DNA from: Paralvinella palmiformis
Lineage: Eukaryota > Annelida > Polychaeta > Terebellida > Alvinellidae
NCBI GenBank assembly: GCA_025642065.1
Contig: JAODUP010001174.1
Span: 33,057-97,056, forward strand
Direction: 5' to 3'
DNA length: 64,000 nt
Shown here: positions 27,184 to 41,595 of the stretch, in pieces
How the letters are laid out: each line of letters opens with the position of its first letter
How positions within the stretch are numbered: the stretch's first letter is position 1
Translations under genes and position numbers: made by a program
The notes under the pieces: generated by a model
The model's input: only the letters and a program-made list of their open reading frames with translations
Databases searched by the model: none
What the model was told of the DNA's origin: nothing

Positions 27184-30100
27184 TTGTTTTACTAGATATT
27201 TTATATATTCCAATAACATTACGTATTATGATAATTTTCCTCGTTCTCGCCTGAACTAACTGTCATATTACTTTCTTCCCACCTGAGGCAGCAGTTTGTC
27301 GTCTTATTTTGGCACAACTTCCGCCAACAATTTGTACTATATACATAACCTTAACTTGTTCCAATGTGAGCCAGTTAAAAATATTATATCTCCCCTTATT
27401 TTGTTCCCGCTCGAACTAGATATAATAATATATCCAGGATTTAATCAAAGGGGGGGGGGGGTTGTTATCGTGGAAGATACTGTTTTTATATCATTTGGGA
27501 GAGTCAATGGTGTAGTTTCTGGATCTTAGTATTCTCCAGAGATATGTATGGGTGTGCTGAGGGTCGCCAGGGATACAAAATTTAAATTGATTAAACTTTC
27601 AACGAATAGATTATAGTAAATGACAGTAGAAATTATTAGGACTCTCAGTTTGACAAGTTACAACAGCGATGTTGGATATATATATACGTAAATAATAGTA
27701 TATGTAAATAAATTTTAAGTAGAATTTAATGTCATTTATAGCACTTGTATATTTAATAACTCAAATAATTTTTGTTTTAATGAAAGCTCTCTGTGTGTGT
27801 GTGCGTGTGTGCTTACCTCATTTCCACTTCAGACAGTTACCCTTAAGTCAGCATTCACGCTTTGATGATTGTTATTTAGCCAACAATTATTTTCTCATCA
27901 CTCAGCTCAGCTGACAATCTTCTCGCTCTCAGGCTCTATGCAAAGTCTAACTACAGTAGAGAAGAGGGGGTGGGTGATGCTTGAAACCTGATTTAAGTGA
28001 CGTTTTTGTTCGAAAGATGTCCTTTAGTCTTAGTACCTTTGTACTCGTCTTTTTTCCTGCGTTTGTTGTGTATATCGGGTACTAATTGCATATATTCCAC
28101 GTTCTGTTGATAAGACATAATGCGTATAATGTCTGTTTGGTTTTTTTAGAGGGGGGAGGTGGTTGGATGGCGAGAAAAAAATCATTACCTTACCTTATTA
28201 AATACGTGTTGGGGTCGTCTATCAACCAGTTTTTAGTGTTTCTAGGAATTTAGATGCTAATTTTGGCTGTAAACAAAACCAGAAATTTCTTATCTCACTT
28301 CGTTTCGTTATCTACGAGAGTTCTCTTGTATTTTGGATTTGCTGATTTTGTTTGTTTGTCGAATTTCAAGATTTAAGAGAATTTCAAGATTTAAGAGAAT
28401 TTCAAGATTTAAGACCGACTAACTACTGGACAAAGAGGGTGTGGTGGATTGGAGGAGCCTTTGTTGTACCTAATCATTCACATATCTTTAATTTAAAAAG
28501 CGACTCGTTTCACATATAACTGCTCGGCCATGAATCAGTTGGAATAGTTCAGTCAGCTTCAGCCAGTGTTGTTTGACCATTGTAATTCAGCGTGACGGAG
28601 TTCAGTCATACATAGCTATGGATAGTAGCCTGTACTTCTCAATGGCCGGATACACCAAACATTATCAGACGCTGCCACGACGACGTAAACAATGTTTTGA
28701 TCACCTGTACCACAGCCACACTGTGGTGCCTGGGCTGCCACCTAGCGGCCGTATGCTCAGATCGACGCAGTCGCCTTCGTCATCGCTCTCTGGAAGGTCC
28801 ATGACTCCACAGTCGCCATCATCATCATCACCAAATACCTCGCAGCATCACCTACAGGTATGTATTGTTGATGATCATATATCCGTCTCCGCCAATCGGA
28901 TGCTCCTCCATATCAATAATTTTGCATACATTTACCTCGTCGCGCAAAGAAGTATAACTTTGTTTGATATGCTAGGATATTCTTCTCAGAGACTTCAATG
29001 CATTCAGGACTCGGCACAAACTTTTACTGGTATATAAATGGATTATCGCTGTGGATTATCGCCATGAACTTAGCACTGATCAAAACAGTTAAAAGATGAA
29101 TGTAAACATATCCAGCTGATATATTAGATCATAATATAATAGTACATTGTATATTATTTAGAATTAATGTCTGGCTCTGTCATTAAAAATTTTAAGAATT
29201 ACATCTCTGGGGGTTAAAGAACATCTCATGATATCTTCAAATATTTTATCAGTTCTGCAATCTTTGTGAATTACCAAAACATGTCTTGCTAGTTTTGTCA
29301 TCGTGTTAAACATGTAGTATTGTTAATACAGTGTATTATTATAAGTAGTAGTATAATAGTAGTCATATTAAATCCTTGTATTAAATTATTGTTAAAATGA
29401 TAGTAAAACAGTTTAGAATAATGTTATCAATCTCTTTGACAAAGTTGTGACAGTAACAGGTTACAGCTGGTCATTCAGCTTAGAATGTACCCAATGATAG
29501 ACATTGAAATCCCTGGATCCAATCACAGCACATCTGTACAATGTTTTCTCCATCAATAAATAGCTTCAGGCTCATCATTATCTCATTCCTGTAGAGTGTT
29601 ATAAGTACCAGGTGAGACTATACTAGAGCTGGGACTAAATAGCACAATCTCTCAGTCTGACTCAGGTTGTGGATAAAAGATGTTGATCTATAGATCTATA
29701 TTATATGGTTAGCCAGAGGGAGAGAAATTATGACCCTCGCTTTATCTTTCGGTTGTGTTATAATATTATTATTATTATGACGTTCTTCAGTTTGGTGAGT
29801 TATTGTTTTTGTTAATATCGTGGAATGATGTCCACGAACTCATTAGTCGAATTTGAAGGCCTTTTATATTTTTAACAGATATCCCCACCATGAAAATGGT
29901 GTTTCCAACAAGCTCTAAAGATTTTGAAATCAATAATTGGATATAACAAAAAATTCTTTAATCTTATGACAATACGTCACAGATGATTTATGCCTGCAGA
30001 GATAGATTAAAATGGTGGATGTATGTGTCTCAGTGGGAAGGTGGATGTGTTGATGTACATCTCCAAGTGATTCAGAACATTGGTCACTTTTTATTATTAT

Positions 30101-33100
30101 TCGTCTTGTCTTTCACGTTGTTATTTATAGTGTGTGTGTGTGTGTGTGTGCGTGCGTGTGTGTGTTTCTTTTATCCAACCTAATTCCCCCCCCACCAAAA
30201 AAAACGTTCTTATGGCATGATGATGATACTCTGTGAAATTATAATATTTATTTTGTCCCATGGTCAGTGTTTTTCGCAATGTAAATATATTTCTGAAATA
30301 AAATCTAACCATTTACCGACTGTTTTCTGCATCTAGTTAATGCAACTTTTGGAAGTGCCTCAGAGAAAGATGAAAACTTTTATTGGAGACATCTTCATTG
30401 CACTAAGTTCAGCTTTCATCTATATTTGTATACACTGTGTTACAGAGTTGGGATTGTTGTTGTTGTTGTTAAATGTTTCCTAGACATATTTAGGTGATAC
30501 TCAAAAGAGCTTGTTATGTTTGTAAGACAATCCATTGTACTTATTACAAGTCAGATACAATGGAACTAATTAGTTGACTGTATGATATTATATATAAATA
30601 GTCTCTCTCTCTCTCTTGTGTGTGTGTGTGTGTGTGTCGCATTAACAACTAGATGTTATACAAGTACAGACTTACACCATACTGTCCATTGCTATTATAC
30701 TGACTATATGTCTGTTTACGTTTGACTGATAAATAACTTCAGTATATATATACAAATACATATATCAACACCGGCTACCCAGAGATCAAAGCGGCCACTC
30801 ATTTAAATATATCCTTTGAATTATGAGGAGAGAAAGTCACTGTTTTATTATTTATAATCTACCTGTTTCTGGCTCTGAATTGAACGCAGAAATAACAGGC
30901 TTTGTTGAGTCATAAGCCAAAATATTGTTGTTATAATCTAAAATAGTAAACGGCTTTATCTGATCATAAACGCCCAGAATTTTATTTTTGATTCAGTGGC
31001 TCCACCTATCAACATTGTTATTAGCCCTGTGAAGACATTTCAACGTAGTTCAGTCCGGATCCTTGGTCTTTCACTATCCAGACAACTAAGTAGATGGTAA
31101 CTACGTCACTAGTCTCTGCTTCAAGCCTAACTCCCTCAATCATTCATCTGGGGCCTTCACCTCAAGCCTTTGCCTCAAGGTGTTGATAAACTATCCTAAT
31201 GTACTTCTTCTGGAGGAAGACTGCTGCTCTTGATGGCACATATCACTAGGTCAATGGATGCAGTTGGAATGGCTTTCATATTTGTGTGTTTGTGGGATTC
31301 GGGTGTATCATCCTTCAGTTAAAGCATTTGGTCGGATCATGTTAATTTTGCGGGGAGTAGTTGTTTTCAGAGGTGTGAAATTTCCCCACTGATGCTCGGC
31401 AAAGCAATCGATCTACAAGGTAACGCGATGTCAACAGCTTGTAGAGATTGGTGTTTTTATCCTTGTTCTAGAGTGACTTTCTGAATCTTTCCCATCTGCG
31501 TGACCTTTGGCTGTTCCTTAGCCCAATTAAAACTTCAGTTCTGAAGCCGTGACTGATTAAACTCCGGTGAAATGGCCATTTAATACTGTATTAATAATAA
31601 TGATGTATATTTAATAAAGCGCCCATACAAGCAGGAGCCATTCAAAGGCCCTGTACAAATAATATTTAATATAATAATACCCTAAATAATTTGGCTGTAA
31701 AAAACCCATAAGAGAGTTAAAAGATTATTATTATTTATCTGTGAAAGAAACCTTGAACAGGTGTGTTTTTAGAATGGATTTAAAATTTTCAAGCGACGAC
31801 GCATGTCTAATATCTGCTGGCAACCTATTCTACAAAGTGCGGGCTGCAACACTAAATGTACAATAACCATAGCCGAGACACTGGCACCTGCAACAGTATC
31901 TGACTGGATGACCTGAGTTTCACAGGTATACAGGTATACAGGTGCCATATCATTGATAGATGTATAAGCTATTAATAAAATCTTGAAATTGATACGCTGT
32001 CTAACAGGTAGGCAATGTAGTTTTTGAAGAATTGAAGTGATATCATAGTTTTGAATATTTGTCTGAGGCCCTACATATCACAGCCAGTGAGTGAGTGATT
32101 GAATGAATTCTTGAGTGAGGTACAATCATTATTGATGGATGAGAGCCCCCCCCCCTCCAACAGACCACGGGTGAAACTAGGCTTCAGTCCTAGAGCTTTG
32201 GAGATCCGCGTGACATCGCAATAACGAGTGTCCGGCCTTGCCAGTGGAGATAACGCTATCAGATTGTGTGTCAGTACTGTGAGATCTGGTGAGAACGGTT
32301 GTGATTGAGGCTTGTTCAGGTGTGTCCGTCTGTTCATTGAGACAGACAGATGTTGGTCTTGTTAGTTATTCTGGATCGCGTATATGTCTGGTAATGGTGA
32401 ATCAACATTATCAATATCAGTATCATCCTCACTGGATAAAGTCAAGACTGATGTCTTAAGTGCGGTCTCTGTCAGTTGTTGTGTTCTGGATTCAGGATTC
32501 TCTAGTTCTGGATTATTGACTGGATTGAGTTCTAGAGTTTGACGATTGTCTAGTTCGGCAGTGATGACTGGCATTATTGGTACTCATCATTATCATTGTA
32601 ATAATCTAGCATATTGATGATTGATGTTTTACGGCCACTTTTGTGCACATGGTAGGCTAAATGGGCCGAGCGACCTCCTAAGGTAATGAGGCGAAGTCAA
32701 AGATGAAACAACCTTCAGATATGCCCACGCCGAGATTCGTACACGGGTGGTAGTGATCTGTGATACAACATGCCCCTTAGACCACGGAGGCGCCCCCTAA
32801 TCTACCATGAAGATGATGGTATCTGGTACTCGGTCATCATTAATGCAGTTTTGTTATGCCAGTCTATTGTGTTAACATTCACAAAACGCAGAACTGTTGC
32901 GGACTATAGATCCAGATTTGTTGCGCTGTATTAAATTGCCAATAATCTCATGGACTGTGGTGCCTGGACAAGGGTGTTACCCAAAAGAAATTATTCTTAC
33001 ACTAATTTGCTATCTGGGAGGATAATATCTATATAGATGTATTCTAGAACGATCCCGGTATGCCCTAAGGTATAAGAATTATTGATTCTGAAAAGTGGAA

Positions 33101-34676
33101 TGAAACACGTAATACCAGAACACTTCATAGATAATTAATAACGGAATAATAATGTCTACATTTATGCAATTAATATATTAATACTATATTATCAATATTA
33201 ACAAACATAATAAAACAGATTAGGACTACTGGATTGGAATAAACGAAATCATATTCAATATAGTCGTGATATTAATGAGGCAGACGATGTGTTCTTCGTC
33301 ATCGTCAGATACCGTATTTGTGAAAAATCTTGCATAAACCTGATCTCAGCTGTTGTCTGTCTGTCTGTCCGTGTTGATAGGAAGCCATACTGTTGGCGAT
33401 ATGGCATCTATTGTTGGCATATTGTAACATATTACATAACATCATTATTGAAGAAAATGTGCCAAATATTGTTATGTTATCCAGAATCCGGTCCGGTGCG
33501 GATCTCGGGAGTGGGGTAAAATACACGGTCAAATACACGGAATTTACTAAATCTTCTGATAGAGATAACGCCGTGATACAGATCATAATGTAACATATGC
33601 GGTATAGATCCAGAATGCAAACAGACATACTTGGTGTAGATCCAGGACGCAATCCGGCCGACACACTGGGCAGATCCTGAAACAAAAAGGGACACCGCAG
33701 GCCAATTCCTTGGTTTGGCCAACAACAAACACGATGATATCATGATCTGATATAGAGAACTCTTTGTACTTGGAGTAGATTTTGCAGGATGTTCAAGGAT
33801 TTGTTTTTAGTGAGTGAGTGAGTGAGCGAGCGAGCGAGAGAATGAGCGCTATATTTAGCCTTGGCAATGCGGGCGTCACCTGGTACAGATGGTGGAAGGG
33901 CCACTTCTTAAGCAAGCATTTGGACGACTAAAGGGTGTTGAGTAGATGAAGCTGTGGTAAAGATGTGGATCGTATCATTCTGACATAAACCATATTGTCA
34001 ACTAATCCCTACACTATTTTATTGCCAGTAATGATATAGCACTGAAGCTAATGTCGTTGATTATAATTATAATTACAGATACAGGGAGATAGCTTGTTCT
34101 AACAACGGAGAGAATGTTATCTTGTCGCTGATTGGACAATCCAATTTGTTGTAATGTTTGACAGAAGCCATTCTGACGATAATATATTGTGTTGTAATTT
34201 ATTACCATTATAAACTCGCACAAACTCTCTCTAATGGTACATAATTGACTCAATTGGTAAAGATTAAATGTCATCATTTGGGAAAATTGCTTGACATGTA
34301 AATTGCGCTCACACACACACACACACACACACACTAAAATAAGTAGTCCAAATTCGGTTTCAAGTGTCCTGATGAATAATCCAGTAATCACGATATTTTA
34401 GTCAGTGTGCCAGTACGTTTTCGCGTACTGTTATTTGTTACAAAAAATGCTATTAAGCTATAGAGTATAAGATGTTAGGTGATATAAAGGTCCATTATTA
34501 CAGCATATACATTCTAGCTGCTGGCCAGAAAAGATGTGGTACACTATGTATATGGTAGCCGCTTTGATGGAAAGATTGAATAACAAATAATCTTGGTTTA
34601 GTTTGTGAGGAGTGGCCCACCTGTCTATGTACGTGTGAGTGGATTGGAGAAGGATTGTTTGATATTGCCAGTACTA

Positions 34677-34721
<45 letters not shown>

Positions 34722-34863
34722 GGCTAAAACGTGCCTAAAATGGTAGCGCGATTGGTTCCAGACCTAGGATTATCGAGGTTCAAATCCTGACTCCCTTATA
34801 TCTAGTCGAATGTTCTTTCATTTTGTCTTTGTAGATGGATTGGTCTTTAGCTTACCAGGTGCG

Positions 34864-34899
<36 letters not shown>

Positions 34900-37800
34900 A
34901 AATACGCACACATCCACATGCGGTATATAATAATACATATGTACTTCTTAATATATATGATCACACACACACACATACACACACACACAGTATATAATAA
35001 ATACTACATATATACTTCCTGAGATATATGATTTCATATACTTAGATATCTAAATATATGTACTCTTATTGAGTTTTATATACATATATATAAACTGAGG
35101 CATATGATATAAAGTTATTTATTATTATTATTTATTATAATTATTCTTTTATTCCAGTTCAGTAATGGCCACTCATCCGCTGCTAATCAGTGGCTAGAGG
35201 ATAAAGTAGACAAGTTAGAGGCAGACAAAGACAACTTAACACTACAAGTTAGTGTACTAAGTGACCAGATAGAAGCTCAAGTTGAGAAGATCAGAGATCT
35301 AGAGAGATCATTGAGATTATCTTACAATAACAAGGCAGCTCTGAATGGACATAGAGAAGGCACTGTAAGTAGATATTATCTGTTATAGATGTGATCTGAC
35401 GCAGATTTTGTGTGTGTGTGTGCGCGCGCGCGTGTGTGTAAAAGTTTCAGAACTTTTTCTTTTCCTACTGTGCGTGTGTCAGCGTGCCTCCGCGCTTGCG
35501 CAAGTGAGTTCATGAAAATTTGGCATCGTGTGTGCTGATTTGATATAGAATGTGGCATGACGGGTGGAAATTGCAGTAATATGGTGTAAATTGTAGTATG
35601 TTATATATAATGAGGTAATGTGCATTGTGTCATGGTATGTGCGTTTTGTGTATGGAATGTGGCGTCGAGAGAGAAAGAGGCGTGTGCGTGCGTGCGTGCG
35701 CGCGCGCGGGCGCGCGTGTGTGTGTGTTTGTAATTGATACATATTCCGTCATGGTGTCTGTGTTTGATTATTGGTGTAGATTGTTGGGTGGGTATTTTTT
35801 GTGATTGATGTAGATTGTATCACGGCGTCTATGTTTGATGGCCAATAGCCAGACTGTGTGGCATGGTGTGAAATATCAGACCACTTCCATGTAATGGATG
35901 TGTCATTTCGGCAAGGCTTCAGGAGCCAAGGTCTTATACGTAGTACCTCCTCTGGTGTTTAATTAGAATTGTTGAACCCTAAAAGTACTAAATGACAGTA
36001 TGCGAAGAAACTTGGTTGGTCCTTATAGAACTGTATCTGGTATACTCCTGTGGCAACTTAGTTGTTGTAGTAAAAACCCGTACCAGCATAGAGGTATTGT
36101 GATGGGACTTGTCAAGGACCGCTGAATCTGATTTATATGGCTACAGATACTAGACACTTGAGCCAGCACAAATGTGCTTTAGATACTGGTCTGTCTATAT
36201 CAGATTGACAAAGAACAGATATGGTATGTGGTTCCTATCAGGAGAGAGAGAGAGAGAGCCCGTGGACACTTCGGACATTATAATGAAAACAACTATTTTC
36301 TTAATTCTACAGGTCAAAGTAAACTACCATTCATCCTTTCAGAATTTATACCTCAAAATGTTTACTAAATCGTCCATTTTCAAAAGTTAAAATATATATA
36401 TATATATAACTATCTTAATTTCCCAATTCTACAAAATATTTTTTATTATTATTTACCAATTAATCTTTATTCTACACATTAAAATGTTTACAAAAACTGC
36501 CATTTCGGCCGGTATTATATTATTATTACAAAATCATATTTTTTTCTTTCTACAACTTGATGTTTATTCTAAATGCTAAACAGTGTATACATAATATCAG
36601 AGTTTGAATAATTGAAGTTTGTTATATTAATATATCTATGTATATGGATTGTAAATGTTCTTTGTTTTATACACTGATGTGCTTTGAAAGAGAAATGATT
36701 AATTGCTGTTCAAACTCGGGTACATTTAAAATGTTGTAACGGTTTGGAAACTTTTAAAAGTGAAATTGAAAACTCACGAGTTCCATGCCAGATTTGATTG
36801 TCATTGGCTTAGCTTTGTTGTTCGGATTTGGCGAGGGATCCATGTAACCTCTGACCCAGCTTACAGCTGGCAACCCTTTTCAAAATTTAAATCAGTTTTT
36901 GTTTGGCTCTCAGTGAATGTAGTCGAAAAGTAAATTGTTGTAATAGTTACTTGTGATGTTATTGAAAATGGAAATGTGAATATCATAAATGGATCATTGG
37001 TATTCCTTAACAATGGATCACGCGTGAATAAACGGATCATGACTTATCAAGTCTCAATCGCTGATGTGTGTGTTAGATGGAAGCATGAACTTTAAATGGA
37101 ACTCCGGTATATAAAATAACGATACAGGAAAGAAGACGCTCAGGGCTCGTGAAGAGCCCACCCCAAAACCCTGATAATATGATCTTTATTCAAAGCGCTT
37201 TAAAGTAATTTTAATCCAGTTATATAGAGCACTATATAAAATGTTGTATTATTATTATTATTATTATTATGCATGTTTAATTGTATGTATGATCTTTATT
37301 CTAGATGTTAAACTGCGTGTGTGTGTGTGTGTGTGGAGAGAGAGAGTTTATTTTAGGTAGTAAAATGTCTACAACATGGCGTTTATTTTAGCTGCCAGAA
37401 CGTCTACAACACGATATTTATTTTAGATGTCCAAATTGATATTTTATTCGAAACCCTGACTACTGGATGAAACCCTGACTACTGGACGAAACCCTGACTA
37501 CTGGACGAAACCCTGACTATTGGACGAAACCCTGACTACTGGACGATGGTCAGCCTTCCAACATCCAGCCAACTACAGACTAAGACTGGTTCTCTAACAG
37601 ATAAACATAGCTGACAGGGAGACTAATGGATAAATCTTCACTTTCTGTTGCTCTTATCTCAGTAATTAGCTGATTACCACAACATGGACCAGATTTAGTC
37701 CAGACCTGATTGGCTGAGGAATGTCTTGCGGGATTGTTTGTTTAATAATTGTAATTAGTTCATATCAGCTCCCTGATATCTGATGGTTCCTTGATTAATA

Positions 37801-40800
37801 GCCTCATAATCATGTAATCCATGTTTACCTGGCTGAGGAATTCGTAATTGATTGGTGCTGTTTGGCTTACCTGTCTGGGCAATGGCGTCTTTTGTGATTG
37901 GTTCCACAATTCGTTGATTATTGGCTATTAGAATGGCTAATTATTCGAGATAGACTGTATAGGAATAGCTGTTATGGTGCAGTGTATAGCATACTGTAAT
38001 AGGTATTTTATTTAGCGCCTCCGTGGTCTAGCGGTAGCGTGTTGAACCACAGATCACTACCACCCGTGTTCGAATCTCGGCGTGGGCATATCTGAAGGTT
38101 GTTTCCTCTTTGACTTCACTTCATTACCTTTGGAGGTCGCTCGGCCCATTTAGCCTACCATGTGCACAAAGGTGGCCGTGAAACATCAATCATCGTCATG
38201 TTCCTTTATTTCCTTATAGTTTTATCATCATTATCATCGTCATCAAAATTAAATGGAAATATGTGAACCGTCTAAAAGAATCTAGCCTAATCTGGACTAG
38301 CAATAGTATGAGTTCTGGTTGGTGAAAATATCAAACTTTATTAGAAACAGAATTTCTGTCAGCATCAGTCTGGTCATAGGCTACTTTATGGTACGGTTAC
38401 GTTATGATAGCGACCAACTGGCTATAGATGGCGCCAGTGTTTACAACGCCACGTTCTTCATATAGACGTTATGTACCAATTATCTCATTCTGTTGTAGAC
38501 GTCACGGAGGAAGGTTTTGGAGTTGAGCCTTTACTCCAGGTGCTACAGGTTTTTTTTTCAAGACTAGAGGTTTATAAAATACAAAGCCGTACAAAACATA
38601 GCAATCCCCACACCCACTGTGAAAACTGTTTTGAGGAATGCTAGATTCATACCATAAATCATAATTTGATTATCTTCCCCTTATGTGCATTACGTCATCC
38701 TTTTATCTGCTTCACGTAGCTGATGTTTAACTGGCCTCATAAATATGAATGTTATTTTATTGTGGATTCACTATTATTTGTTAAAGGCCTCTTTATTTTC
38801 ATTCCCTTCTAATTTTACATTTTATATTGTTAAACAATATTCGCGATTATTTCTCTTAACGGCGAATCCAGTACGTCACAACACTCTACTGAAGTAGGTG
38901 GCCCCAATGCACGACAACAGGTCGATCGGTGCGGCTTGTGACGTCACAGCAGCAAAATATAACATAACCGCCACTTTATCACTGAGTAAAAATACATTTG
39001 ACCCAGTGTCTATTTGCTTTAACACACACACACACACTATTCATTATTGAATTTAGGGCGCCTCCGTGGTCTAGTGATAGCGTGTTGGACCACAGATCAC
39101 TATCATCCATGTTCGAATTTCGGCATGGGCATATCTGAAGGTTGTTTCATCTTTCCACTTTGCTGTTTAGCCTACCATGTGCACACAAGTGGCCGTAAAA
39201 TAGCAATCATCGACATCATCATATTCACCATTGAATTATTCTGATACACAAATAAACTACATCCTTATTTAGATAATTACTATAGGCCAGTTGACTCTTC
39301 TTTTTAATATTATCAGTCCTTAATGAAGCCATTATCAGTGCAGTTTTTTTTGTCCCGACTTGGACTGTTTAAAGTTATGATTTAGTGTGCATGGTTTGAG
39401 TTGCAGTTATGATTTCCTTGTCTGGCTGTTTAACCCCCAGCTGCACCACATCTGATACAGTTTCTAGGATTAAATTGGTTATTGGGATATGATGGTTTTG
39501 AAGCCTGGGTCTCAATGTTACCGAGCACCGATATGGATACAAGTCTAGATATGATATGTTATACAATGTGTATCACTTTACCTCCAGGTAATTGGTTAGA
39601 GTACTGCAAAGCAAAGCCCTAGGTTAGAGTTCAAACCCCGATCAAACCTGTGCTTACCTTCCACAGGTATGACCAATGACAAGGCTAGACAAAGCACTCA
39701 CTGATTCACTCATTTGTTCACTGAATCATTTACTAATTTCTCTTCAGTCACTCACTCACTTCTTCAAAACTTCCATGTCAGCTGCTGAAACCAGTCTTTA
39801 TACTTGGTTTGAAGTTCTCAATAGTAAAGACAAGGAAGTTGCAGACCTCCTTCATAACGTTTCCTTCTTCTTCATAACGTCGAGTCGTGATAGCGCAGTG
39901 CCAAGCTGCAATAGCTCAGTTAGAGTGTAGGACTCGTAGCTGAAGGGTCGCGGGTTCGAGGCTCCGGTAGATGCAATGCCGTCATGTGGCGACTGGTTCA
40001 CTCATCCATAAAAATCAGAACCTGACCGGACCTGATGGCTATATGTGTTTCAGTAACGCTTTGCGCTTTTAATGGTAGCATGCGTTGTATGCTCCATTGG
40101 GAGTTGAGTTGTGTGCTGCATGGAAACAGGTCTGAGTCTGGGATAATAATATTGTACAGCGCCTCAGAACAGGGTAACCTGATTCTGGCGCTATATAAAC
40201 ATGCATCATCATTATTATTATGTATTCCAAAGATTTAGGCTTTCATTAATTCAAGAACGTGAAGTGAAACACCCTTTGTGACATAGCCCTGCCAGGCTTT
40301 GAACCTAGGTGCTATAGATGTGTGATCAACTGCGCTACAGTTAAGCCATGGGGGCGCCCACAGATTTTGTGAGTGAATCTGTTCTGCCTATATATCATGG
40401 ATGTGAACTGTGTTTAAATACAAATTAAGTGTGCTACCATAAAGTTGTTGTTTTGCTTTAATTAATAAAATAAATTTATAAAACACGAGAAACGTTATGC
40501 TCTTAAAATAATTAATGTCTTTATTAAATAATAATAATAATTTTTTGCCACTGAACAAGTAAGTGGCCTATAAGTTACACCCGTTGAAAGCATTTGGTTT
40601 TTCAACCTTGAAAGAAGCCTTTACAATATGGGGATATATTAGATGGTGTTTAAACATTTATAGAGATTTTCTATTTAGATAGTGTATGGAAAGTCCCCTA
40701 CAGAAAACATTTTATTTGGTGCATTGGCTGAGTTGTGACATATTTCTAATTCCTGCATGAGTGCGTGAGTAGTTTCTTTGGTCTGGCACTGGTCACACCT

Positions 40801-40948
40801 GAGATAATTGCCAGCCGGTGACTTCCAAGAGAAACATTCCATAAACACAGGTTTGAATCAGATTCGAAACCACAACCCGTAGGTTTGCAGCGCAGCGCAG
40901 TGGCATAACCACTGCGTTATTTTTGGACCACCCGCAATTTCCGTATGA

Positions 40949-40980
<32 letters not shown>

Positions 40981-41561
40981 TTTAACGTGTAGGCGTATTA
41001 TCACAATTCACGCACAAGCACACACTACGCACCTAATATTTAAACGCTCACCACTTGGCAGTATGTAACGCATATAGAGATATATCCTCATATGTTACCC
41101 AGAAGTGTGTTAGTTTGTTACCTATTCAGATAGCCTACACTCTATACTGGCTAAGTGTACCTACTCGAGCAACAGCCTGTAGTATTTAGCTCAGCCGACT
41201 TGACCCTAGATGGTGCGGGGGGGGGTATGCCCTGAGACTATGTGGTGTGTGGGGCGACCTACGCACGGCAGCATGAGGTGAGGGTGTGGAGTATTTCGTG
41301 TAGAGTATTTCGTGGAACAGGATGACAAAAACCTGATGCTGCCAACTTAAGACGGGATGCTTTAGTTTCTGGCTGGAGCACGTGTTGTTGGTCTGTCCGT
41401 CCGTCGGTCGGTCGGTCTGTTTGCCTGCATAAGACAGAGGAGAACAGCAGCAGGTGTTGTGGTGTAATACACATACCGGTAAAATGTCAGGAGTTCTCTG
41501 TATAACAGGAAACGGCTCTCAGAAGATCAGTGGCTCCACGTAATATTGTGTATAGACTATA

Positions 41562-41595
<34 letters not shown>

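Larger units (their letters stand above)
19384..35157 (+). other. intron 2 (15.8 kb)
   Basis: Holds an alternative first exon (about 28551-28857), SINEs (20412-20545, 20569-20640, 20771-20900, 21612-21735, 21920-22070, 26651-26834, 32613-32797, 34725-34800), tandem arrays (22700-23060, 23690-24310) and a hairpin at 25813-25876. A dispersed repeat sits at 31590-32065, and many (GT)n/(TA)n runs are scattered through it. Stretches 19400-20400, 27200-28300, 28900-30000, 30200-31580 and 32850-34300 show nothing I can name. Confidence 0.8.

Noticed and set aside
34725..35022. His/Thr-rich open frame
   Set aside because: Translation of CA microsatellites.
38015..38090. tRNA genes at the A-box/B-box blocks
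   Set aside because: The blocks are heads of ~190-bp repeats with shared non-tRNA bodies and target-site duplications. Cloverleaf pairing is poor, so they are SINEs.
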